Assembly (NCBI RefSeq): GCF_001424195.1
Contig: NZ_LMOO01000001.1
Coordinates: forward strand, 1,966,812 to 2,030,811
Direction of reading: 5' to 3'
Source: Cellulomonas sp. Leaf334
GTDB lineage: Bacteria > Actinomycetota > Actinomycetes > Actinomycetales > Cellulomonadaceae
Length of the DNA: 64,000 nucleotides
Numbering within the stretch: the stretch's first letter is position 1; each line of letters begins with the position of its first letter. The position numbers and the translations under genes were made by a program. Shown piece after piece: positions 24,301 through 30,689 of this stretch. The notes under the pieces were generated by a model, which saw only the letters and a list, made by a program, of their open reading frames with translations, was not told the DNA's origin and searched no databases.

Positions 24301-26267
24301 GGGCGTGCCTGTCGGGACTCGTCCTGGGTGCCGACGACCTCCCGATGACAGCGTTGCGCGACGAGCTGCGCGGCCTCACCGGCGCCGACGGGCAGGCGCT
24401 CGTGCGCGCGGCGGCAGGCACCCTGCGCGACCTCGCCGCGGCCCCGACCGTGCTGCGCGCGCTCCGGCACCTCGACGCGTCACCGGACCAGCTCGAGCAC
24501 GCCGTCGTCGCCGCGTCCATGCGGGAGGCCCGTGCGCTGGAGCCCGCCCTGAACCGGCTCGACGGCGACCGGCTCGCCGACCTGCTGGACCGGGTCGCCG
24601 AGCGTGCCCCCGAGCTCCAGCGCGCCAACGCGGCCGTGGTCACCGCCCGGCTGCGCGCCCGGTTCACGGAGTCCGTCGCGCACTCGCAGCGGAGCGTCAC
24701 CGGCATGAACGCCGAGGACCGAGCGCTCAAGGCGGTCTGGATGGCCGGCCGGCGCGAGCTGGAGCACGAGTTCGGCAAGGTCCGCGCGTACAAGTCGATC
24801 CGGCACCTGGCCTCGTCGGACCCCGGCGCGGTCGTCGCGGCGATGCGCCCGGTGTGGCTGATGAGCCCGTCGTCGCTGTCGGACACCCTGCCGCTGGAGA
24901 CGTCGTTCGACGTCGTGATCTTCGACGAGGCCAGCCAGATCCCCGTCGAGGAAGCCGTGCCGGCGCTGTTCCGTGGCGCGCAGGTCATCGTCGTCGGGGA
25001 CCGGATGCAGCTGCCGCCGACGCGGTACTTCCAGGTCGGTGCACCGGCCTCCGACGAGCAGGTCAGCGACGACGACGCCCCGGTGGGGGTCGTGCTCGAC
25101 TCCGACAGCTTCCTCGCGGTCGGGTCCGTCCGGCTGCCGTCGACCATGCTGACGTGGCACTACCGCAGCCAGTACGAGGCGCTCATCCAGTTCAGCAACG
25201 CGGCTTTCTACGAGGGCCGGCTGACCACGATCCCGGACCGGACCCTGACCCACGTACGGGCGCGTCCGCTGGAGGTGACCGTCTCCGCCATGGCCCCCGA
25301 CGACGTCACCGCCGCCGTCGACGGTCTGCTGGAGCGGAGCATCAGCGCCATCCGGGTGCTCGACGGTGTGTACACGCAGCGCACCAACCCGCAGGAGGCC
25401 GTCTGGATCGCGCACCTGGTCCGCGAGCTGCTGGCCCGGGGGACCGGTCAGACGCTCGGGATCGTCGCGTTCTCCGAGGCGCAGCAGTCCGAGATCGAGC
25501 GTGCGCTGGAGCGCCTCGGCCGCGAGGACGCCGAGTTCGCCCGCCGGTACGACGCCGAGCTCGCACGCGAGGAGGACGGCCAGGTGGTCGGGCTGTTCGT
25601 GAAGAACCTCGAGAACGTCCAGGGCGACGAGCGCGACGTCATCCTCATGAGCGTCTGCTACGCCGCCGGCCCCGACGGTCGCATGCGCATGAACTTCGGG
25701 CCCATCAACAACGCGGGCGGCGAGAAGCGCCTCAACGTCATCTTCAGCCGCGCCCGCCGGCACATGGTCCTGGTCAGCAGCATCGACCACACCGCGATCA
25801 CCAACACCTACAACGACGGCGCCAACACCCTGCGCGGCTTCCTGCACTACGCCGACGCGGTCTCCAACGGCGACGCGGCGGCGGCGTCCGGCGTGCTGAC
25901 CGGGCTCCGCGAGCGCAGCGGGCGGACCGCACCCGAGCCCGTCTCACCGATCGTCGAGCAGATCGCCGACGCGGTCCGCGCGGCCGGCGTCGAGGTCGTC
26001 GCCGGCGTCGGGCAGTCCGCGTTCCGCGCCGACCTGGCACTGCGACCCGTCGGCGCCGCGGAGCACACCGTCGGGGTGCTCGTCGACCAGCCGTCCCGGC
26101 TCCTCGCGCACTCCCTCGACGAGCGCCGCGTCACCCAGCCGACCGCGCTGCGTTCCGGCGGGTGGCGCGTCGTGCAGGTGCTCGCCACCGAGTGGGAGTC
26201 GGACCCCGACGAGGTGGTCCGCCGGCTGGTCGCCGCGGTGGGTCACGACGCCGCGGCGTCACCGTGA
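21303..26267 (+). CDS. Giant DUF4011/SF1 helicase with pseudokinase-like and nuclease-like ends
   Basis: A 1654-aa protein. Residues 1-190 look like a kinase C-lobe: LFRTVQALHETGRVAPLRG sits where the catalytic loop would be but lacks HRD, DIASLGELFVALV mimics the DxxSLG helix, and APDRRRRAQDLADVV the last helix. DUF4011 then begins with LRDRLFDASRRNPLLHF near 215. The helicase has Walker A GPPGTGKS at 592-599, Walker B IFDEAS (Asp1208, Glu1209), GDRMQLPPTRYF, NVQGDERDVILMS and NVIFSRARRHMVLVSS. The end (about 1547-1654) resembles a Vsr-like/MTES_1575 restriction-endonuclease fold, with Asp1577 in FRADLAL but Leu1593 where Glu is expected. DUF4011 helicases with Vsr-like ends are linked to antiphage defence. 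Confidence 0.85.
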   Translation: MRRLVERAVDRGGLPADDVLGLLLPLFRTVQALHETGRVAPLRGLAALADDGDDPVTVDETLAGPPVRNRSAIAAAELSGAVEVDHEEGSVRIVAGWQRWEHLVGHHDELTDIASLGELFVALVCGLDLAEESDAALLQERRNNLFALDPGLHPVLATVASAMIAPDRRRRAQDLADVVARLESYRDQPEDFDLDRVLSAQPDSRAAVLEHLRDRLFDASRRNPLLHFRPTGRTINLTEASVPLVLDVRHIRASQLFTWGGPASSRLLDGKVLDVGSLVRWDDAPYAAAALDALISSARRDRAEYGRDQLRLVVAFLRWHDVKNDPTTPIESPLVLAPVTVTKQRGVRDAYRLELTSTVAEVNPVLRHQLDELFGLRLPETIDLAADGAVEELRATIEKQARATQPAVVVSLVDKPRIELVRHRAQVALQAYRRRRPSSRPTIGRRQYAYSYRRPGWAPLGVQIYADRIQRRPIPLSVELGDRPAPQHVVETFSVQSTADANPYTWDVDLTMVTLANFNYRTLSLVRDYDSLLTDPLENAAFDELFSSAPRDVAEHGATVPVADRYLVVPADASQVGAVALARSGDNFVIQGPPGTGKSQTITNLVADFVAHGKRVLFVCQKRAALDVVHARLRAQGLGEICTLVHDSQQDKKEFVHGLRDTYERWLADDEPLEAVEARRAALIEATTAALTEVGAYERALAGVQDVLDRLISLRGFRWGDDLTPAEQALLPEPADWVPARPLVDSLVSALARAGAAPVLARTPVRLVDPAILDESRADAVVAQRAHEAVHAIEAVLALLVASWDADGLTVDDADAIGQMHAVLAPLVQRDLGSAVTPRTPAARRLQEATVAWREVEAAADAADRAAVGWREPLSAPDAAAALDIARRRETSAWKFLDGGWRRVKRLVAAGFDAGDRQVRPTVTQSLELLVARYDTAARADALSQELAREWGHGDLAVLSDRITAIRKYTGALAVWRTRLADTEPDDVLDRLPDQVDAVRACLSGLVLGADDLPMTALRDELRGLTGADGQALVRAAAGTLRDLAAAPTVLRALRHLDASPDQLEHAVVAASMREARALEPALNRLDGDRLADLLDRVAERAPELQRANAAVVTARLRARFTESVAHSQRSVTGMNAEDRALKAVWMAGRRELEHEFGKVRAYKSIRHLASSDPGAVVAAMRPVWLMSPSSLSDTLPLETSFDVVIFDEASQIPVEEAVPALFRGAQVIVVGDRMQLPPTRYFQVGAPASDEQVSDDDAPVGVVLDSDSFLAVGSVRLPSTMLTWHYRSQYEALIQFSNAAFYEGRLTTIPDRTLTHVRARPLEVTVSAMAPDDVTAAVDGLLERSISAIRVLDGVYTQRTNPQEAVWIAHLVRELLARGTGQTLGIVAFSEAQQSEIERALERLGREDAEFARRYDAELAREEDGQVVGLFVKNLENVQGDERDVILMSVCYAAGPDGRMRMNFGPINNAGGEKRLNVIFSRARRHMVLVSSIDHTAITNTYNDGANTLRGFLHYADAVSNGDAAAASGVLTGLRERSGRTAPEPVSPIVEQIADAVRAAGVEVVAGVGQSAFRADLALRPVGAAEHTVGVLVDQPSRLLAHSLDERRVTQPTALRSGGWRVVQVLATEWESDPDEVVRRLVAAVGHDAAASP

Positions 26268-26845
26268 CCTGGTTCGCGCACCAGGTGTTCGCCGAACCTC
26301 GTCCGGACGTCATCGCCCCGCTCCGGCACGCCTTCGGTGACGCCCTGTTCCGGGTCGCCGACCTGCCCGCCCACTGGTCGCCGGGGTCGGCCCCGCTGTC
26401 GATGCCCACCCAGGGGCTCCTCGTCGTGCGCGAGCTCTGCGCACCGCCCGGCGACGACCCGTCGGGTGTCCACCCGCCCCTCGGGCTGCTGCTCCTCCTC
26501 CGCCGGATCAGCGTCGCCACCGACTCGGTGGTCAGCCTGTACTGCGCCGGCTACTGGGGCGGCGACATCGAGTACGCCCAGGCCTGGACCTTCACGGGAG
26601 ACGGGGGTGGCGGCCGGGTCCACCTGCACACCGTGGAGGAGGGCCGAGACGCCCACGGCTCGGTCGAGTCGCGCCCCGCGGTGCGCAGCTGGGACCAGCA
26701 CCGTCCCCAGGACGCCCCCGAGATCACCCTCGACGGAGACGTGCTGACGCTGGTGCTCGACCATCACGACGTGCACCTCGACGGCGGCTACTTCGCCGCC
26801 CACAGCCGCAGCTTCGACTGGAGCCGCTACCGGCTCGACCGCTGA
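26264..26845 (+). CDS. Unknown protein, third gene of M48/helicase operon
   Basis: A 193-aa protein I do not recognise. It starts with GTG overlapping the helicase stop (GTGA), so it is translated with the helicase. It has no membrane segment or signal peptide. Notable stretches are QGLLVVRELCAPPGDD, the hydrophobic LGLLLLLRRISVATDSVVSLYCAGYWGGDIEYAQAW and a C-terminal strand region LDGDVLTLVLDHHDVHLDGGYFAAHSRSFDW. Strand-rich secondary structure is likely. Its strict coupling to the helicase suggests a partner, sensor or immunity-type role; this is inference from position only. Confidence 0.75.
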   Translation: MTWFAHQVFAEPRPDVIAPLRHAFGDALFRVADLPAHWSPGSAPLSMPTQGLLVVRELCAPPGDDPSGVHPPLGLLLLLRRISVATDSVVSLYCAGYWGGDIEYAQAWTFTGDGGGGRVHLHTVEEGRDAHGSVESRPAVRSWDQHRPQDAPEITLDGDVLTLVLDHHDVHLDGGYFAAHSRSFDWSRYRLDR

Positions 26846-26973
26846 CGAACCTGCTCGACCCTGATTGAGCATGCTCGACCAGGCTCAGCCTCGACGGAAC
26901 CGGCGACGGCCCGGACCTCCGTCGCAGGGCCGGTCAGGCGGTCGAGCCGACCGCCTCCGACCGCATCCCGTCG

Positions 26974-27711
26974 TCAGTCGCTCGACGCCAGCTCGGCGTG
27001 CATGCCGCGGTAGATGGCGGTCCGCAGCTCGATCGCCCACGCCTCCAGCTCGGGCATCCCTGCGGCCTCGGCGACGGCGATCTCCGCCTCCACGTCGTAC
27101 GGCACGCGCACGATCTGCAGGCTGAACGTCTGGCCCACGCCCTCGAGGATCACGTACGACGCGGTCGTCTCGTCCAGCGGGTTGCCGACGCTGCCCACGT
27201 TGACCAGGGTGCGGCCGCGGTCGGTCTCGACGTAGGCGTCGTGGACGTCGCCGTAGAGGACCACGGTCGGCTCTGGGCCGTCGCCCGTGAGCTCGGTGGT
27301 CGCGAACATCGCCGCGAACTCGTCGGCGGAGTGGTGGAAGTGCACCCGCGTGTAGACGCTCGTCGCCGACGCGTGGAACAGCCGGACGTTCCGGCCCGCG
27401 ACCACCAGGTCGTGGCTCAGCGGCAACGCGGACAGCCAGGTCCGGTCGTCGACCGTCAGCTCGTCGTGCCACCAGCGGATCGCCGGGTCGTCGTGCTCGG
27501 CCGACACCGGCAGGAAGTCGTCCCAGTTCCCCCGGACCGTCAGCGCGCAGCGCTCGCGGGTGCGGGCGACCGCCGCCGAGCCACGCGGACCCTTCCCGGC
27601 GACATCACCGAGGTTGAGGATCGTCGTGATCCCGCGCGCGTCGATGTCCGCCAGCACCGCGTCGAACGCGGTCAGGTTGCCGTGCACGTCGGACAGGACC
27701 GCGATACGCAT
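26974..27711 (-). CDS. Metallophosphoesterase (YfcE/MJ0936-like)
   Basis: A 245-aa calcineurin-like phosphoesterase. The metal ligands are Asp8 and His10 in AVLSDVHGNLTAFDAVL, Asp36 in NLGDVAGKGPRGS, Asn61 in RGNWDD, a His in RLFHAS and the YGDVHDAY motif, where GDVH stands in for GHTH. NVGSVGNPLD near 175 is the usual family tail. It probably hydrolyses phosphodiesters or nucleotides in the cytosol; the substrate is unknown. The ATG at 27711 is preferred because it starts the first strand directly. It is convergent with the M48/helicase operon. Confidence 0.85.
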   Translation of the reverse strand: MRIAVLSDVHGNLTAFDAVLADIDARGITTILNLGDVAGKGPRGSAAVARTRERCALTVRGNWDDFLPVSAEHDDPAIRWWHDELTVDDRTWLSALPLSHDLVVAGRNVRLFHASATSVYTRVHFHHSADEFAAMFATTELTGDGPEPTVVLYGDVHDAYVETDRGRTLVNVGSVGNPLDETTASYVILEGVGQTFSLQIVRVPYDVEAEIAVAEAAGMPELEAWAIELRTAIYRGMHAELASSD

Positions 27712-27875
27712 GCGCGCCAACGTAGCGGGCGCACCTGTCCGCATCGACCGGTTTCGATACGCGACCGAACGGGTCCGCGGCGCGCTCCGGCCGGGGCGGT
27801 CGGTATGCCGACGGGGGTGGGCTCCTGCGCGCGACAGTGGTCGGCGTGTGTGCGAGGGCGACGATCGTCCGCAGC

Positions 27876-29384
27876 TCAGAACGGGGGGTCGTCGCGGTCG
27901 GCTCGGGGTGGTGGCGGTGGTCGGTGGTGGAGCGCCTGGGGTGGGACCAGGACCGGGACGGGATGTCGGGCGCTCGTGATGCCGTGCCGGTCCGTCCACG
28001 ACGAGACGCCGGTGGTCCGGTCGTAGGTGACGGTCCACCAGCCGTCCGTCTTGGCCTGGTGGTGGTGCTTGCACAACGCGTGGAGGTTCGACTCGCAGGT
28101 CTGCGGGTCGTGCAGCTCCTGGTCGCGCGTGAAGTCGTAGGGGACGCGGTGGTCGATCTCGCACCGGGTCGCGGGCTGGCGACAGCCCGGGAAGGTGCAG
28201 GTCACGTCGCGCGCCTGCACCGTGCGCGTCAGGTCGGCACCCGGCCGGTACGACTGGGTGCCGACGGAGCAGGCCTGCCCGGTGGCGGGGTCGGTCAGCA
28301 CGCGGCGCCAGGTGGCGTCCTGGGCGAGCTCACGGGCGACCTGCGCCGGGATGGGTCCGTAGGAACCGAGGACGGCGGGGGCGTCGTCAAGGCCCGCCAG
28401 GGTGCTGGCGGCGACGGTGACCTGCAGGGCGACCCGCTGCCCGTGACGTGTGGGGAGGGCTGTCCCGTCCGGGGTCGCCTGCCGGTCCAGGATCGACATG
28501 AACACGTCGCTGAACGCGTCCGCGCGGCGCTGGTCGACAGTCCGTTCGTCGCCGTCGAGGGCCGCGTGCCCGGCCAGAGCGTCGATCGCAGTGAATGCCG
28601 CCGTCGCCTCGGCCGCGGGCAGGTACGCGATCAGGCGGGCCATCGCGTCGGGCGCCAGGTCCAGGAACACGCCTCGCCGCTCCCGCTCCACGACGCGACG
28701 CTGCTCGGCGACGGCCGGGTCGGCGGCGATCAGGGTCGCACGCACGTGCCGGGTCAGCTGCGGGCCGGTCATCGTCTCCGCGCGGTCCACGGCATCGGCG
28801 ACCACCGCGGCGACCTCGCTGCGTGACAGGCTCCCGCCGCCCCGACCGACCTCGTCCAGGATCACGTCGACCTTGCGTGCGGCGACGGCGCCGGCCGTCC
28901 ACGCGTCGGCCAACGCGGGGTGCTGTGCCGTGCCCCACGCGCGGAGGAACAGGTTCTCGGCGTGGCGCCTCGTCGAGACCAGGGCGCACGCGAGCTCGTC
29001 GGGCACGTGCCGCAGCGCGTCCGGCGTCCGTGCCTCGAGCTCGCGGACCCACACCGCCTGCGCGGCCTCGACCATGTTCAGGACCTGCTGCCACGCCGCG
29101 ACCCCGTTCACCAGCGCCGCCCCGGAGACCTCGGCGACCGGGACCGAACCGAGCATCGCGACCAGCTGCGCGACGTCCGTGTCGGGGATCGGGAAGTCCT
29201 CGACCGCGCCCAGGTCCACCACGCGCGCACCCGGTGGGACCGCCGGTGCTGCCTCGGGACGAGCGCCGCGCCCGGAGTCGGCCCACACGAGGGCGGGGGA
29301 CGTCATCGGCGGCAGGCCGAGGGTCCACGCAAGCCCCGTCGCGTCGAGGTCGTCGACGACGCGATCGTCGAGCACCGCCGTCAC
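27876..29384 (-). CDS. DUF222 and HNH endonuclease domain protein (13E12-like)
   Basis: A 502-aa member of the actinobacterial DUF222-HNH family, related to the mycobacterial REP13E12 proteins. DUF222 covers the middle (MTGPQLTRHVRATLIAADP ... TAFTAIDALAGHAAL), and the HNH endonuclease lies at the end: CTFPGCRQPATRCEIDH, then NLHALCKHHHQAKTDGW, giving two zinc Cys pairs and the His residues of the nuclease. The GTG at 29384 is chosen because AGGAGG lies 8 bp upstream (minus-strand complement at 29393-29398); an in-frame ATG at 29426 would abut the SOS-like box. An SOS box upstream suggests DNA-damage induction. The family often exists in many copies per genome. Confidence 0.85.
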   Translation of the reverse strand: MTAVLDDRVVDDLDATGLAWTLGLPPMTSPALVWADSGRGARPEAAPAVPPGARVVDLGAVEDFPIPDTDVAQLVAMLGSVPVAEVSGAALVNGVAAWQQVLNMVEAAQAVWVRELEARTPDALRHVPDELACALVSTRRHAENLFLRAWGTAQHPALADAWTAGAVAARKVDVILDEVGRGGGSLSRSEVAAVVADAVDRAETMTGPQLTRHVRATLIAADPAVAEQRRVVERERRGVFLDLAPDAMARLIAYLPAAEATAAFTAIDALAGHAALDGDERTVDQRRADAFSDVFMSILDRQATPDGTALPTRHGQRVALQVTVAASTLAGLDDAPAVLGSYGPIPAQVARELAQDATWRRVLTDPATGQACSVGTQSYRPGADLTRTVQARDVTCTFPGCRQPATRCEIDHRVPYDFTRDQELHDPQTCESNLHALCKHHHQAKTDGWWTVTYDRTTGVSSWTDRHGITSARHPVPVLVPPQALHHRPPPPPRADRDDPPF

Positions 29385-29425
29385 CGTGACCACCTCCTGC
29401 CGCACACGAGTCGCCCGATCGGGCA

Positions 29426-29441
29426 TAGAACAAATGTACGA
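29426..29441 (-). promoter_or_regulatory. LexA SOS-box-like sequence upstream of DUF222-HNH gene
   Basis: TAGAACAAATGTACGA on the plus strand matches the mycobacterial SOS box TCGAAC-N4-GTTCGA at 10 of 12 arm positions, and the inner AAAT makes it close to boxes seen before mycobacterial 13E12 genes. It lies 42 bp before the preferred start at 29384, where a LexA operator would sit on the promoter. Confidence 0.6.
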
Positions 29442-29575
29442 CCAGCCACTGACATGCGCCTGTGACCTGCGGGAACGCCACTGAGTTCGAGCATCGTCGT
29501 CGCCGGCCCGCGGCATCGGGACGGCGCGAGCGAGGTGGGGCGTCGCCGTGGGTGTGGTGAGTGGGCACTGCGGAG

Positions 29576-29699
29576 GTGCCCGTGGAGCGCTCCTTCGCCC
29601 TGGTCAGGCGGTGGGCGCGGTCCCGCCAACCGCGACGACCGGCTCGCCGTCGTCCACCGCGCGGGCGCCGCCATCATCACCCGGCTGGGCGCGACCTAG
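29576..29699 (+). pseudogene. Remnant of IS5-like transposase C-terminus (frameshifted)
   Basis: From 29576 one frame reads VPVERSFALVRRWARSRQ, like the VERTFAWL...RRL segment around the catalytic Glu of IS5-type transposases. From 29628 a different frame continues NRDDRLAVVHRAGAAIITR, like the following RRDDIHEAFL... helix, and stops at 29699. A frameshift near 29620-29630 separates them, and no inverted repeats or N-terminal part are seen. The rest of the 29442-29695 spacer shows nothing I can name. This is a motif-level call and may be coincidence. Confidence 0.35.
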
Positions 29700-29983
29700 A
29701 ACTCCAGCCACTCACAGGCCTCGCCAGCGGCCACGGCGACCTGCTCCGTGACCTGTGCCATCCAGTCCTCCGCCCGAGGCAGGTCGCCGTCGACGACTAC
29801 CTGCCAGCCGACCTCCTCACCGGAGTACGCGATCTCGATCCCCTCGACGCGGGCACGGAAGTCACCTTCCCCGTCGATGGGCTCGGATGCCCAGCCCTCC
29901 GCCAGGAGGACCGATGCCATCCGGTCGGCACGGATCGCGGGCCAGCCATGATCGGCGACCGTACGGATCAGAAACTCACGCAC
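29696..29983 (-). CDS. Small hypothetical protein
   Basis: A 95-aa ORF on the minus strand with GTG at 29983: it begins REFLIRTVADHGWPAIRADRMASVLLAEGW and continues through IEIAYSGEEVGWQVVVDGDLPRAEDWMAQV to an acidic, Trp-containing end (EACEWLEF). Strand-helix alternation and amino-acid use look like a real cytosolic protein, perhaps an immunity- or partner-like small protein, but I do not recognise it. It ends over the putative transposase remnant at 29696-29699. Confidence 0.55.
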   Translation of the reverse strand: MREFLIRTVADHGWPAIRADRMASVLLAEGWASEPIDGEGDFRARVEGIEIAYSGEEVGWQVVVDGDLPRAEDWMAQVTEQVAVAAGEACEWLEF

Positions 29984-30018
29984 GCCCAGATCATGGCAGG
30001 CCAGCAGGAAGACACGCC

Positions 30019-30624
30019 CTAGTCGAGGCTGTTCGGCGCCCGGTCCTCGTCGACGGACCGCAGCACCCGGCACGGTGAGCCGACCGCGACGACGCGTGGC
30101 GGGATGTCGCGTGTGACGACGGACCCGGCGCCGATCACGCTGCCCGCGCCGATGGTCACGCCGGGCAGGATCACCACGCCCGCGCCGATCCACACGTCGT
30201 CCTCGATGTGCACGGGCAGGGAGAACTGCCATCCGCCGACGCGCTCCTCGGGCACGGTCGGGTGGCCGGCGGTCGAGATGGTGACGTTGGGGGCGATCAT
30301 GACGCGGTCGCCGATGTGGATGTCGGCGTCGTCGACGAGCACGAGGTTGAAGTTGGCGTAGAACCCGTCGCCGACGTGCACGTGCGAGCCGTACGAGACG
30401 TGGAAGGGGGGCTCGATCCAGACGTCGGAGCCGACGGAGCCGAGGAGCTGCTGCAGGATCGCCGTCCGCCGCGCGGCCTCACCCGGGCGGGAGTGGTTGA
30501 AGTCGTAGGTCAGCTCCTTGCCTGCGACACGCTCGGCCTCGAGCGCGTCCAGGCCGGGGCCGAAGTCGACGTACAGCTCGCCCGTGTTCAGCTTCGCCCT
30601 AACCGCTTCGTACTCGTCCGTCAT
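30019..30624 (-). CDS. Maltose/galactoside O-acetyltransferase-like hexapeptide protein
   Basis: A 201-aa left-handed beta-helix acetyltransferase of the LbH_MAT_GAT type. The N-terminal Mac domain has LNTGELYVDFGPGLDALEAERV and DFNHSRPGEAARRTAILQQLLGSVG. Hexapeptide coils follow (VHVGDGFYANFNLVLVDDADIHIGDRVMIAPNVTI), with the catalytic His in STAGHP and the C-terminal coils IGAGVVILPGVTIGAGSVIGAGSVV. It uses acetyl-CoA to acetylate a sugar or similar hydroxyl. Divergent from the GH3 gene, so it may serve sugar detoxification there. Confidence 0.9.
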   Translation of the reverse strand: MTDEYEAVRAKLNTGELYVDFGPGLDALEAERVAGKELTYDFNHSRPGEAARRTAILQQLLGSVGSDVWIEPPFHVSYGSHVHVGDGFYANFNLVLVDDADIHIGDRVMIAPNVTISTAGHPTVPEERVGGWQFSLPVHIEDDVWIGAGVVILPGVTIGAGSVIGAGSVVTRDIPPRVVAVGSPCRVLRSVDEDRAPNSLD

Positions 30625-30659
30625 CGCACGCTCCTCTAGGGTGTCCCGCAGACATCATC

Positions 30660-30675
30660 GTCGAATCGATCCGAC
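30660..30675. promoter_or_regulatory. Near-palindrome between acetyltransferase and GH3 genes
   Basis: GTCGAATCGATCCGAC is a 16-bp inverted repeat with one mismatched pair, centred 22 bp before the GH3 ATG in the 65-bp spacer of the divergent genes. It could be a sugar-responsive operator. The regulator cannot be named. Confidence 0.35.
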
Positions 30676-30689
30676 ACCGGGACATCGCC

